Under the pieces are notes generated by a model, which was given only the letters and a program-made list of their open reading frames with translations, was not told the origin of the DNA and did not search any database. From positions 124,001 through 188,000 of the forward strand of contig NZ_AVFK01000003.1 in assembly GCF_000936425.1 (NCBI RefSeq): a stretch of 64,000 bases of DNA, given 5' to 3'. Below, piece after piece: positions 8,465 through 16,736 of this stretch. The first letter of the stretch is position 1. The number at the start of each line of letters is the position of its first letter. Position numbers and translations under genes: made by a program. Origin of the DNA: Skermanella aerolata KACC 11604 (GTDB taxonomy: Bacteria > Pseudomonadota > Alphaproteobacteria > Azospirillales > Azospirillaceae).

Positions 8465-9517
8465 ATGACAGAGATCGCGACGCCGTTCACGACCCGCCTT
8501 TCGGGAGACTACGCACCGGCCACCTTCGAGGAGCGCGGCGCCACGGTCCCCTTCCAGAAGCCGGAACTCGCCAATGCCCGCATCCGAAAGAACGTTCACG
8601 GCGAGCTTGAGGCGCTCGTCTATGGATTCTCCGGCGGGCGCGGCGTTTATGTCCTGCCCTGGCGGGCTATTCCCGACATCCTGCGCTTCAATCTCCACGA
8701 CCTGACCCTGCATGCGGAGGTGCTGACGACAAATGCCGTGACGCCCGAACGGCTCCAGATCGCGGCATACCGCGTCGCCCGCAGCGGTCTGGCGGGGGAG
8801 GAGATGCTGGAAGCCGCCGACGAGCTTCTGGTGGAGCGGGCGCAGGTATCCTCCGCCACCGCCTTCCAGATCCTCCGGCGCCTGCTGAACGACACCGGCC
8901 TGGCCGTCGACGGATCGCCGATGACCCCGGCGCTGCTCGGCACTCCCGCCGGCAAGGCGGCCGCCCGCGCCGCCCTCCAGTCCGCCGCCGCCGCCGGGGT
9001 GCTCGCCAGCGACGCCGACACGGCGTTCGACCGGGTGCAGAAGATGGCGTTCCTGGCGCTTCCTGTCGGGACCGACGCAAGGGCGAACCCGGGGGAGCTG
9101 AGATCCCTGTTCGGCAGGATAAGCGATTTCGCCGCCCGGCCCGGAGCGGACACCGGCGAGGGGGCGGCGCTGGTGGCCGAGGTGGCGCGGCTTACCTTGG
9201 CGATCGGCGAAGACCTGATCCGGGAGATCGACCGCGATATGTCCGAACCCGGCGCTTTCCTGAAGGACTGGGAGGCGCACAGCCAGCGACTCAAGCACGC
9301 CGTCGAGCGCCTCCGCTGGCTGCTCGACGGATGGCAGCCGGTCTGCGACCTGTGGAGCGGGTGGTCCGGCCCGGCCGGCGACCCCATGCTGATGCTGACG
9401 ACGCTGCGTATCCTCCCCCTGGTGCCCCGCAACGAATGCGGACGCTTCCATGCCGACGCCGCCAGCCTCTACCAGCGCCAGTCCAGCGTCTTCGGCAAGA
9501 TGCAGGACGAAGCCTAG
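8465..9517 (+). CDS. Protein of unknown function (350 aa), partner of the preceding gene
   Basis: I recognise no named family. The start at 8465 follows a short purine-poor leader (CCTCCCGCC), so initiation is not strongly supported but no better start exists. The N-terminal 80 residues look globular, with GGRGVYVLPWRAIPDILRFN. The remainder is mostly Ala/Leu/Arg-rich helix, with GLAVDGSPMTPALLGTPAGK in the middle and a Trp-rich segment near the end (LRWLLDGWQPVCDLWSGW). No signal peptide or membrane helix is seen. It sits 90 bp after another unknown gene on the same strand. Confidence 0.6.
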   Translation: MTEIATPFTTRLSGDYAPATFEERGATVPFQKPELANARIRKNVHGELEALVYGFSGGRGVYVLPWRAIPDILRFNLHDLTLHAEVLTTNAVTPERLQIAAYRVARSGLAGEEMLEAADELLVERAQVSSATAFQILRRLLNDTGLAVDGSPMTPALLGTPAGKAAARAALQSAAAAGVLASDADTAFDRVQKMAFLALPVGTDARANPGELRSLFGRISDFAARPGADTGEGAALVAEVARLTLAIGEDLIREIDRDMSEPGAFLKDWEAHSQRLKHAVERLRWLLDGWQPVCDLWSGWSGPAGDPMLMLTTLRILPLVPRNECGRFHADAASLYQRQSSVFGKMQDEA

Positions 9518-9582
9518 GTCCCGATCCCGCCCGTCTCTCGGCAATCATGGGGCATTGGCCGAAAACCTCTTCCAAAATCATG

Positions 9583-9618
9583 ATGACATCGCTATCATTG
9601 CTTATGGGAGCGCTGTCA
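9583..9618 (+). promoter_or_regulatory. Tandem LacI-type operators upstream of the RraA-like gene
   Basis: TGACATCGCTATCA (9584-9597) and TGGGAGCGCTGTCA (9605-9618) both match the LacI-family operator pattern TGNNANCGNTNNCA exactly. Their starts are 21 bp apart, two helical turns, on the same DNA face. They precede the RraA-like gene at 9677. Near-matches flank the promoter of the lacI-type gene at 11578. The pattern is seen directly; binding by that LacI protein is inferred. Confidence 0.65.
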
Positions 9619-9676
9619 TAGTTGTTCAGGCTTGCTTTCCGCACCTGGGCCGATGAGAAACTTGGAACCGGTGACA

Positions 9677-10396
9677 ATGAAAAGACTCAAGGTGGAAACG
9701 CGCGAGAAGCTGAAGACGGTCAGCACCGCGACATTGGCGACGGCACTCTTCAAACGGGGCCTGCGCAACCAGATGATCCAGGACGTCCATCCGCTGAATC
9801 CCGGCGGCGCTCCGATGGTCGGCGAAGCCTATACGCTGCGCTACATCCCGGCGCGCGAGGATCTCAACACGATCGGCGTGTTCCTCGATCGTGCCCATCC
9901 GCAGCGGAAGGCGGTGGAGGAATGCCCCGAAGGGGCGGTACTCGTCATCGACAGCCGGAAGAACGCACGCGCCGCGTCGGCCGGCTCCATCCTGGTCACC
10001 CGCCTGATGAAGCGCGGCGTCGCCGGCATCGTCACCGACGGCGGCTTCCGGGATTCGCCGGAAATCGCCGGGCTGGACATCCCGGCCTATCACAACCGTC
10101 CGTCGGCCCCGACCAACCTGACCCAGCATCAGGCGATCGACATCGACGTTCCGATCGGCTGCGGCGACGCGCCGGTCTTTCCCGGTGACGTGATCGTCGG
10201 CGACGGCGAGGGCGTGATCGTCATTCCGGCCGATATCGCCGACGAAATCGCCGATGAGGCGGTGGAGATGACCGCGTTCGAGGACTTCGTGACCGAGAAG
10301 GTCATGGAAGGCCGCTCGATCCTCGGCCTGTACCCGGCGACCGAGGAACGGACCCGCGAAGACTTCGCGGCTTGGCGCAAGGCCAACAACCGCTGA
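9677..10396 (+). CDS. RraA-like / 4-hydroxy-4-methyl-2-oxoglutarate aldolase-family protein
   Basis: This 239-residue protein of the RraA fold has GVAGIVTDGGFRDSPEI, which carries the Arg-Asp that binds the metal-pyruvate enolate in HMG/CHA aldolases, and a later FPGDVIVGDGEGVIVIP. Family members are pyruvate aldolases, oxaloacetate decarboxylases or, in enterics, inhibitors of RNase E. The extended N-terminus (about 45 residues before the core) is common in catabolic aldolase-like members. The start at 9677 is the ATG nearest the conserved region; 9653 is possible. It is followed by a Bug-type solute-binding gene and a LacI regulator and preceded by two LacI operators, so a catabolic role is more likely than RNase control. 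Confidence 0.75.
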   Translation: MKRLKVETREKLKTVSTATLATALFKRGLRNQMIQDVHPLNPGGAPMVGEAYTLRYIPAREDLNTIGVFLDRAHPQRKAVEECPEGAVLVIDSRKNARAASAGSILVTRLMKRGVAGIVTDGGFRDSPEIAGLDIPAYHNRPSAPTNLTQHQAIDIDVPIGCGDAPVFPGDVIVGDGEGVIVIPADIADEIADEAVEMTAFEDFVTEKVMEGRSILGLYPATEERTREDFAAWRKANNR

Positions 10397-10460
10397 TATC
10401 CCCAAGAACCGTATCTCCCATAACGAAGTTTCCAAAAAAGACGAAACCGGAGGAAATGCC

Positions 10461-11459
10461 ATGTTGAGAAGAACCCTGCTGCGCACGGTTCCGGGCGCCC
10501 TGACCGCCCTGCTGTTCGCCACCGTCGCCGCCCTGCCGGGCCGGGCCGATGCCCAGGCCGCCGGCTACCCGAACAAGCCGGTGACGATCATCGTCCCCTT
10601 CACGGCGGGCGGCAACACCGACGCCTTCGCCCGCATGGTCGGAGACGAACTGGACAAGGCGCTGGGCCAGCGTTTCCTGGTCGAGAACAAGCCCGGAGCG
10701 GGCGGCAACCTCGGCGCCGCCGCCGTGGCGAATGCCCAGCCGGACGGCTACACGCTGGGCATGGGCACCGTCAGCACCCACGCGATCAACCCGTCGCTCT
10801 ACAAGAAGCTGCCGTTCGACGCCGACAAGGGCTTCGCTCCGGTATCGCTGATCGCCACCCTGCCCAACGTACTGGTGGTCAACCCGTCGATCCCGGCCAA
10901 CAGCGTTCCCGAGCTGGTCGAACTGCTGAAGAAGGAGCCGGAGGTCCACACCTACGCGTCCTCCGGCCCCGGCACCTCGCCCCATCTGGGCGCCGAGCTG
11001 TTCTCGACACTGACCGGCACCAAGATGACCCATGTTCCCTACAAGGGCAGCGGGCAGTCAATCATGGATGTCGTGGCCGGTCACGTCGACATGGTCTTCG
11101 ACAACATTCCGACCGCGGCCCAGCAGGCCAAGGCAGGCAAGGTGCGGGCGCTGGCGGTGACCAGCCTGACCCGGGCGCCGCTCCTGCCCGACGTTCCCGC
11201 CATGGCCGAATTCCTGCCCGGCTTCGAGGCGACCTCCTGGCACGGCCTGTTCGCTCCGGGCGGCACGCCGAAGGAGATCGTCGAGAAGGTCAGCGCCGAG
11301 GTCCAGCGCATCATGAAGCTGCCCCATATCCAGCAGCGCATGCAGGGCATGGGCGCCACTCCCGTCGGCAACACGCCCGAAGAGTTCACGCAGCATATCG
11401 CGGTCGAGCGCAAGAAGTGGGCCGAGGTGGTCAAGGCGTCGGGCGTCAGCCTCGACTGA
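10461..11459 (+). CDS. Bug/TctC-family periplasmic solute-binding protein
   Basis: The 332-residue product has an N-terminal signal peptide ending near GRADAQA (about residue 33). It then has the Bug-family opening YPNKPVTIIVPFTAGGNTD and the usual VENKPGAGGNLGAAAVANA loop that contacts the ligand carboxylate. Such proteins deliver carboxylates to TctAB-type tripartite permeases in the inner membrane. No tctA or tctB gene lies nearby, so it must use a permease encoded elsewhere or act as a sensor. A good GGAGG precedes the ATG (10449-10454). It is probably co-transcribed with the RraA-like gene 64 bp upstream. Confidence 0.88.
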   Translation: MLRRTLLRTVPGALTALLFATVAALPGRADAQAAGYPNKPVTIIVPFTAGGNTDAFARMVGDELDKALGQRFLVENKPGAGGNLGAAAVANAQPDGYTLGMGTVSTHAINPSLYKKLPFDADKGFAPVSLIATLPNVLVVNPSIPANSVPELVELLKKEPEVHTYASSGPGTSPHLGAELFSTLTGTKMTHVPYKGSGQSIMDVVAGHVDMVFDNIPTAAQQAKAGKVRALAVTSLTRAPLLPDVPAMAEFLPGFEATSWHGLFAPGGTPKEIVEKVSAEVQRIMKLPHIQQRMQGMGATPVGNTPEEFTQHIAVERKKWAEVVKASGVSLD

Positions 11460-11478
11460 CGGCACGTTCCGATTGTTC

Positions 11479-11558
11479 TGGTGGCGCTGTCATCACGGCG
11501 GCAGCGTCGCCTAAAAACTTGGAATGCGTCACGCCGACTGTTAGTGTCAGCGCTAACG
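11479..11558 (+). promoter_or_regulatory. Two near-consensus LacI-type operators before the lacI-like gene
   Basis: TGGTGGCGCTGTCA (11479-11492) and TGTCAGCGCTAACG (11545-11558) each match TGNNANCGNTNNCA at all but one fixed position. The second also lies inside GTTAGTGTCAGCGCTAAC (11540-11557) and ends 19 bases before the TTG start at 11578. Autoregulation of the LacI-type gene is inferred. Confidence 0.5.
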
Positions 11559-11577
11559 CGAGCTTCGGCTCATTCTC

Positions 11578-12615
11578 TTGAAGCAGGCTTTTCCCGTGTC
11601 CCGCTCCACCCCCTCCAGCCGCTCGTCCGGCAGCGTCACCTTGAGCGACGTCGCGAAGCTGGCGGGCGTGTCGCCGATCACGGTTTCCCGCGTGCTCAAT
11701 CGCCCGGAACTGGTCACGCCCGACACGATGGAGGTCGTGCGCGAGGCCATCGCGCGCACCGGCTACGTTCCCAACATGCTGGCCGGCGGTCTCGCCTCCA
11801 AGCGCAGCCGGCTGGTCGCGGCGCTGTTCCCGACCATCGCGAGTTCGATGTTCGCCGAAACGATGGAAGCGCTGACCGACCGGCTGGGCGAGGCCGGCTA
11901 TCAGGTGCTGCTCGGCCTGTCCGGCTACCCGGCGGCGCGCGAGGACGACCTGCTGGAAGCGATCCTGAGCCGCCGCCCGGACGGCATCCTGCTGACCGGG
12001 ATCGTCCATTCCGCCTCGACCCGCCAGAAGCTTCTGGCCGCGAAGATCCCGGTGGTCGAGATCTGGGACTACACGCCGACGCCGATAGACATGCTCGTCG
12101 GGTTTTCCCACGAGCGGGTGGGGGAGGCGGTCGGCGATTATCTGATCGCCAAGGGCTACCGTCGCCTCGCCATGATCGGCGGCGACGACGATCGCGCCAT
12201 GCAGCGCCGCAAGGGCTTCCTGTCCTCTCTTGCGGGGCATGGCATCGAGGACGTGCCGACCATGGCCATTCCGGCTCCCGGGAGCCTGCGGACCGGCCGG
12301 CAGCAGATGGCCCGCCTGCTGGACGAAGGCCACCGCCCCGACGCCGTCTTCTGCAATTCCGACGCGCTGGCGCAGGGCGTCCTGGCCGAAGCGCAGTCGC
12401 GCGGGATGTCGGTCCCCGGCGATGTCGCGGTGATGGGCTTCGGCGACCTGGATTTCTCCCCCTACACGTTCCCGGCGCTGACGACGGTCCGGATCGACCG
12501 CCGGGGCATCGGCCGTATCGCCGCCGAAGCCATGCTGGCCCGGATGGAAGGCCGGGCGGGACCGGAAAAGGTGCTGGATGTCGGTTTCGAAGTGATCGAG
12601 CGGGAGAGTACCTGA
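11578..12615 (+). CDS. LacI-family transcriptional regulator (GntR-gluconate-like)
   Basis: The N-terminal helix-turn-helix VTLSDVAKLAGVSPITVSRV (about residues 21-40) is followed by the hinge helix and a periplasmic-binding-protein-like sensor domain to residue about 335. Length (345) is normal. The TTG at 11578 is used here; a GTG at 11596 would remove six residues without touching the DNA-binding domain. It probably represses the upstream RraA-like/Bug genes through operators at 9584 and 9605 and its own promoter through sites at 11479 and 11545. The inducer is probably a sugar acid or related carboxylate, by analogy with gluconate repressors; this is inference. A repeat element follows and separates it from a convergent gene. 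Confidence 0.88.
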   Translation: MKQAFPVSRSTPSSRSSGSVTLSDVAKLAGVSPITVSRVLNRPELVTPDTMEVVREAIARTGYVPNMLAGGLASKRSRLVAALFPTIASSMFAETMEALTDRLGEAGYQVLLGLSGYPAAREDDLLEAILSRRPDGILLTGIVHSASTRQKLLAAKIPVVEIWDYTPTPIDMLVGFSHERVGEAVGDYLIAKGYRRLAMIGGDDDRAMQRRKGFLSSLAGHGIEDVPTMAIPAPGSLRTGRQQMARLLDEGHRPDAVFCNSDALAQGVLAEAQSRGMSVPGDVAVMGFGDLDFSPYTFPALTTVRIDRRGIGRIAAEAMLARMEGRAGPEKVLDVGFEVIEREST

Positions 12616-12637
12616 AGCGGGTGGACCGATGCCAGCT

Positions 12638-12774
12638 TATACCAGGGGCCGACGACATCGACCTGTGAAGACAGTGTTTGTTGGGCCACGGCCCAACCTA
12701 CAGGCTCCTGCTTCGTAGGTTGGGCCGTGGCCCAACACTTGCCGACCGCCGGTCAAACTATTCGGCTCCTGGTA
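12638..12774. repeat. Composite palindromic repeat, copy 1 (with terminal inverted repeats)
   Basis: The left end TATACCAGGGGCCGA and right end TCGGCTCCTGGTA are near-perfect inverted terminal repeats. Inside, 12680-12701 and 12715-12736 are perfect 22-bp reverse complements built on GTTGGGCC..GGCCCAAC, and GGTCAAACT lies near the right end. The same blocks recur at 28168 and 40426. This copy lies between convergent genes, and its right end touches the stop codon of the PYP gene (12775-12777). It may act as a bidirectional terminator. It resembles REP/BIME or MITE-like elements; no transposase is nearby. Confidence 0.75.
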
Positions 12775-13161
12775 CTACTCTCGCTGGATGAAGATCCAGC
12801 AGCCGCCGTCGGACGCCGGCTGAATCCTGACCCTAAGCTCCCGCGAGCGGTCGGAGAAATCGCCGATCCAGCCGAATTCCAGATCGTATTTCCCGGCGGC
12901 CCTGGCTTTTTCGATCCGCCCGCTGAAGGTGGGCGTATTCATGCAGGGCGCGACATCCACGAAGAACGACATGCCGAGCACCGGCCGCCGCGATCCGTAT
13001 CCCGACAGCTTCGCCTCGGCGGCGCTGTAGAAGGTCACCAGCCCGGCCTCGTCAAGCTTGATGGCGCCGAACGGCAGGGCATCGACGGAGTCCTTCGGCA
13101 ACCGCTCCACCGCTTCGGCCAATCCGTTCATGTCGAACGTGAGCGGGGATGTCTGGTCCAT
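12775..13161 (-). CDS. pyp: Photoactive yellow protein (PYP)-type PAS photoreceptor
   Basis: The 128-residue length matches PYP (about 125). ALPFGAIKLDEAG is followed by FYSAAEAKLSG and FFVDVAPC. These align with the Halorhodospira PYP residues Tyr42 and Glu46 (here Tyr45, Glu49), Thr50 (Ser53) and the chromophore cysteine Cys69 (Cys73). The C-terminal WIFIQR matches WVFVKR. Arg52 is replaced by Tyr55. In known PYPs, p-coumaric acid is thioester-linked to that cysteine and isomerises in blue light. The ATG at 13161 follows the kinase stop at 13164-13166, so the two are co-translated. Genes for chromophore synthesis (tyrosine ammonia-lyase, p-coumarate-CoA ligase) are not in this window. Confidence 0.88.
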   Translation of the reverse strand: MDQTSPLTFDMNGLAEAVERLPKDSVDALPFGAIKLDEAGLVTFYSAAEAKLSGYGSRRPVLGMSFFVDVAPCMNTPTFSGRIEKARAAGKYDLEFGWIGDFSDRSRELRVRIQPASDGGCWIFIQRE

Positions 13162-13163
13162 AA

Positions 13164-16100
13164 TCAAATCCGCGGTTGCAGGTCGAGCTTGGGAAGCTCG
13201 GTGAAGAAGGCGACGCCGAGCAGGTGCGTCACCCGCTTGCCGTCGTCGGACAGGGGCAGCAGCAGGCGTTCGAACAGCAGAGGCACCTCGTCGGCCAGAG
13301 AGTAGCGGGCGTATTCGTAGGATGGCAAACCGGTTTCCTGGCAGCGGCGGTACGATGCGCCGGCCGATCCCAGATCGTCGCCGTCGTCGCCGGCCTGCTC
13401 GCCCAGCAGCGATCGGCCAAGCCTCTCGGCCAGCGCGTCGCCGAAACGGACATACCGGTATCCGCCGGTGCCATCCGGCTCGACCATGAAGCTGTTGTCC
13501 TTCATGGTCGTATCGTCGCTCGGAAACAGGTCGCGGTCCGGCAGGCCGCCGCCGGCGTTCCGCAGCGCCTTCCAGCGGTCGTAGGCGTCGCGCAGCCCTG
13601 GGTTCCTCAGACGGTCGCGCAGCTTGTCCGGCGCCGAGGCGGACGCTGCGGCTGGAGCGGCCGGCTTGGGCAGACGCCCAAGCCGCTCAAGGACAGCCTC
13701 GGCGAGCTGCGCCCTGCCGAACGGCCTTCTGAGCAGCCGCTCTCCGTCCGGTCCGGTGTCCTGTTCATAACAGCCGATGAACAGGACGGGCAGGTTGGGG
13801 CGGTCGAGCCGAAGGCGGCCGGTCAGCTCCGCTCCGGACGCTCCCGGCAGTGCGACATCGGTAATCACCAGATCCAGCCTTTCCGAAATGTGAGCCAATG
13901 CCGCCGCCGTTCCGGCGTTTTGCGCCTCGATCACGGTGTAGCCGAAATCCCGAAGCAATTGGGTTGCGAGCGTTCGCAGGTTCTCGTCAGCGTCCACCAC
14001 CAGGATCGTCGCGCTGCCGCTCAGCTTGGCCAAATCGGCGTTCAGTGGCGGTTCCTCCTCCTCGGCGGAGAGCGCCGCGCGGGGCAGATGGAGTTCGATC
14101 GTCGTGCCTGCGCCGACCGCGCTGCGGATGCGGATGGTCCCGCCGGCCTGACTGACGAAGTCATGGGCCGAAGCCAACCCCAAGCCGGTGCCCTTGCCGG
14201 GCGGCTTGGTGGTGAAGAACGGCTCCGAAGCGCGGGCGACCACCTCGGGCGTCATGCCGGCTCCGGTATCCTTGACGGCGATGACGATCCAGCCGCCGTT
14301 GTCCGTGCCGTTTCCCGCAGCGTTCCCCGGACCTTCGCCCCTGGGCAGGTTGCGTGCCGAGACTTCAAGCTCGCCACCGTCTGCCATGGCGTCGCGGGCA
14401 TTGGCCGCCAGATTGAGAAGCACCGCGTTCAGCCGGGACGGATCGACGACCGACGGCCACAGCTCCGCCTGGATATCGAACACGCACCTTATTCCGCTAC
14501 CGGCGGTGTGGCAGATCATGTCCTCGCTCTCCCGCAGCACCGCCGCCAGATCCACCTTGCGCGGATGCGCTTCCTCGCGCCGGGCGAAGGCCATCATATG
14601 GTGGATCAACCCCGTCGCACGCTCGACGGCCTGCTCGGCCATGTCGAGGATCTTGGCCTGGTCCATGCTGCCGGTCTGCCGTCGGAGCAAGCTGTAGCTG
14701 CTCTGGATCACCGCCAGCACATTGTTGAAATCGTGGGAAACGCCGCTGACGAGCTGTCCCAGCGCCTCCAGCTTCTGCGACTGAAGCAGCGCCGCCTGGG
14801 TCTGCTCGCGCCTGCGGATCTCGGCGGAAAGCTCCCGCGCAGCATCGGTCAGCGCGCGGGTCCTTTCCGCGACCCGCGCCTCCAGGGCGGTGTTGCTGTC
14901 GCGCAGGATCGCCTCGGCGGCCATGCGGGCGGTCACGTCGGCGGTAATGCCGGTAAGGCCGGTCAAACGGCCGCCGTCGTCGAAGATGCCGGCGGCCGAT
15001 TCCTCCAGCCACGCCACCGCGCCGTCCGGACGGATGTACCGGTAGGACATCACGTAGTTCGGACGTTCCGGCCTCAAGGCTGTAAGGGTATCGGTGAAGC
15101 CTCGGCGGTTATCGGGATGGATATGGCCGATATAGTTCCTGCCGGTATCGGTCTGCGGGCTGTCGTCGAGGCCCAGGATCGTCCCGCAGGATTCGCTTCT
15201 GCGGACGGCATCGCTCAGGGCATCCCATTCGAAGGCGAACATGCCGCCCGCCATCATCGCGCGGACCAGTTGTTGTTTGGTATCGAGCAGTTGCCTTTCC
15301 AGCTGCTTGTTCTCGGATATGTCGGTTATCGTGCCGATGTATCCGGTGATGCTCCCGTCGCCGTCCCGCTCGATCAAGGCTTCGCCGAGTACCCAGGTAA
15401 TCGCGCCCGTGGGGGTCCGGAACCGGTATTCCAACCGGAACGGCCGGTTCTCGACCGCGCTCCGCCGCCATTCGGCGAATACCCGGGAGAAATCGTCCGG
15501 ATGCAGGAAATCGCTCCAGCCGTTGCCGAGCGCCTGTTCCGGCCGGGCGCCGGCGATCTCGCACCAGCGTTCGTTGACGCAGGTGCAGCGGCCTTCGGCA
15601 TCGGTGCGGAAGATGCCGACCGGCGAACTGCGCGACAGGGTTCTATACTGTTCCTCCGCCGTACGAAGCGCCTCCGACTTCTCGCTCAACCGCCTGAAGG
15701 CGGTGGTCAGCGCGAGACCGACTTCGTTGGCTTCGCGCCAGCTGGTGCGGACCGGCGGCACCACCCCGCCCGATTGCAGTGCCCGGCCCGCCGCCGTCAG
15801 GGCTTTGGCCGCTCCGGCTATCCGCAGGCCCAGGGCGGCGGCCAATAGGCCCGACAGGACCAGAAACGCTGTTCCCACCAGGATGAGCGACCACAGGTCG
15901 CGCGCCAGCTTGCCGTCGATCTCGTCGCCGGGCTGGCTCACGATGGTCGACCAGCCGGTCATTCCGGATTTGCTGTAGCCGGAAGTCAGCCGGGAGTCGC
16001 CGGGGCCGTGGGTGGAGGCCGCGACACCTTCCCGGGCAGCGGCCTTGCCGATCCAGTCCCAGGACGCGGCGTCCACTTTGCCCCTCTCGGGAATGACGGC

Positions 16101-16736
16101 CAAGACCTTGCCTTTGCGATCGACGACGGTGGCGGTCCTGCCGTCGCCGACGCCGGCCTGATTTAGGATATCGCTGATTCTTTCCAATCTAAGACTGGCC
16201 GTCAGGAAGTGGGTGACCTCGTTGCCGCGCACGACCGGGACGACGACTCCGACAAGCTCCTTCCGGGAGACGGCCCCGGTCACCCGATCGGTCACATAAG
16301 GCGCCCTCGTCTCAAGAACGGTCCGCATCGCATCGGTGCCGGTGATGGCCGGCAGCGGCGTATTCCAGGGAACGCGGGTGTTGAGCTGCTGCCGCCCGGC
16401 CAGATCGTTCAGGACGATGCCAATCCCGTAACGTGACGTGATCTGGCTGGCTTGCTGATGGAAGGCTTCGAAGTCCCCCTGCTGAAGGGTCGGCATCTGT
16501 GCCAGGGTTTCCACCATGGACGTGACGCCGCGCAGGTCGCGTTCGATCGTGGCCGTTATCGAGCGGGATTCCTTGAGCAGATCCTGTTCGATCCTGGAGC
16601 GTTCGAGCTTTATCTGCTGGTTCAGCAATAGGGTGACGAAGATCAGGATCGGCAGCATGAGACAAAGCGCCAGCAGTGCCAGATAGGACCGGGTCGAGAT
16701 GCTGCACTTTCTGTCGACTGTCAACATTTGGTACAT
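13164..16736 (-). CDS. Hybrid sensor histidine kinase: Cache, two PAS, kinase, receiver and C-terminal PAS_5-like domain
   Basis: The 1190 residues run in this order. TM1 is at about 17-39, an extracytoplasmic dCache-like domain at 45-275, and TM2 at about 281-303. PAS domains follow at about 365-480 and 490-605, then a coiled coil at 610-655. The HisKA site is SHDFNNVLAV with His668. The ATPase domain has FFTTKPPGKGTGLGLAS near 841-856. The receiver has phospho-acceptor Asp960 in ITDVALPG, with the usual Lys replaced by Arg in LLRRPF. A C-terminal domain at 1065-1180 resembles alphaproteobacterial PAS_5. It is an inner-membrane sensor with no separate response regulator beside it. It is directly upstream of and coupled to the PYP gene, so light input to this kinase is plausible. 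Confidence 0.88.
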   Translation of the reverse strand: MYQMLTVDRKCSISTRSYLALLALCLMLPILIFVTLLLNQQIKLERSRIEQDLLKESRSITATIERDLRGVTSMVETLAQMPTLQQGDFEAFHQQASQITSRYGIGIVLNDLAGRQQLNTRVPWNTPLPAITGTDAMRTVLETRAPYVTDRVTGAVSRKELVGVVVPVVRGNEVTHFLTASLRLERISDILNQAGVGDGRTATVVDRKGKVLAVIPERGKVDAASWDWIGKAAAREGVAASTHGPGDSRLTSGYSKSGMTGWSTIVSQPGDEIDGKLARDLWSLILVGTAFLVLSGLLAAALGLRIAGAAKALTAAGRALQSGGVVPPVRTSWREANEVGLALTTAFRRLSEKSEALRTAEEQYRTLSRSSPVGIFRTDAEGRCTCVNERWCEIAGARPEQALGNGWSDFLHPDDFSRVFAEWRRSAVENRPFRLEYRFRTPTGAITWVLGEALIERDGDGSITGYIGTITDISENKQLERQLLDTKQQLVRAMMAGGMFAFEWDALSDAVRRSESCGTILGLDDSPQTDTGRNYIGHIHPDNRRGFTDTLTALRPERPNYVMSYRYIRPDGAVAWLEESAAGIFDDGGRLTGLTGITADVTARMAAEAILRDSNTALEARVAERTRALTDAARELSAEIRRREQTQAALLQSQKLEALGQLVSGVSHDFNNVLAVIQSSYSLLRRQTGSMDQAKILDMAEQAVERATGLIHHMMAFARREEAHPRKVDLAAVLRESEDMICHTAGSGIRCVFDIQAELWPSVVDPSRLNAVLLNLAANARDAMADGGELEVSARNLPRGEGPGNAAGNGTDNGGWIVIAVKDTGAGMTPEVVARASEPFFTTKPPGKGTGLGLASAHDFVSQAGGTIRIRSAVGAGTTIELHLPRAALSAEEEEPPLNADLAKLSGSATILVVDADENLRTLATQLLRDFGYTVIEAQNAGTAAALAHISERLDLVITDVALPGASGAELTGRLRLDRPNLPVLFIGCYEQDTGPDGERLLRRPFGRAQLAEAVLERLGRLPKPAAPAAASASAPDKLRDRLRNPGLRDAYDRWKALRNAGGGLPDRDLFPSDDTTMKDNSFMVEPDGTGGYRYVRFGDALAERLGRSLLGEQAGDDGDDLGSAGASYRRCQETGLPSYEYARYSLADEVPLLFERLLLPLSDDGKRVTHLLGVAFFTELPKLDLQPRI

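Noticed and set aside
9677-10396. RNase E inhibitor role for the RraA-like gene
   Set aside because: Its context (LacI operators, Bug protein, LacI regulator) and extended N-terminus suit a catabolic aldolase or decarboxylase better.
12680-12736. CRISPR-like array in the repeat regions
   Set aside because: The repeats are inverted pairs within one element and dispersed single copies, with no regular spacers and no cas genes.
12775-13161. Reading the PYP gene as an ordinary PAS domain split from the kinase
   Set aside because: The length, the APC chromophore motif, Tyr45/Glu49 and the C-terminal WIFIQR match PYP specifically, more than a generic PAS.
13176-15848. Long plus-strand open frame opposite the hybrid kinase gene
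   Set aside because: It lies entirely antisense to a kinase with clear domains. Its translation is Gly/Arg/Gln-rich without motifs, as expected of high-GC shadow frames.
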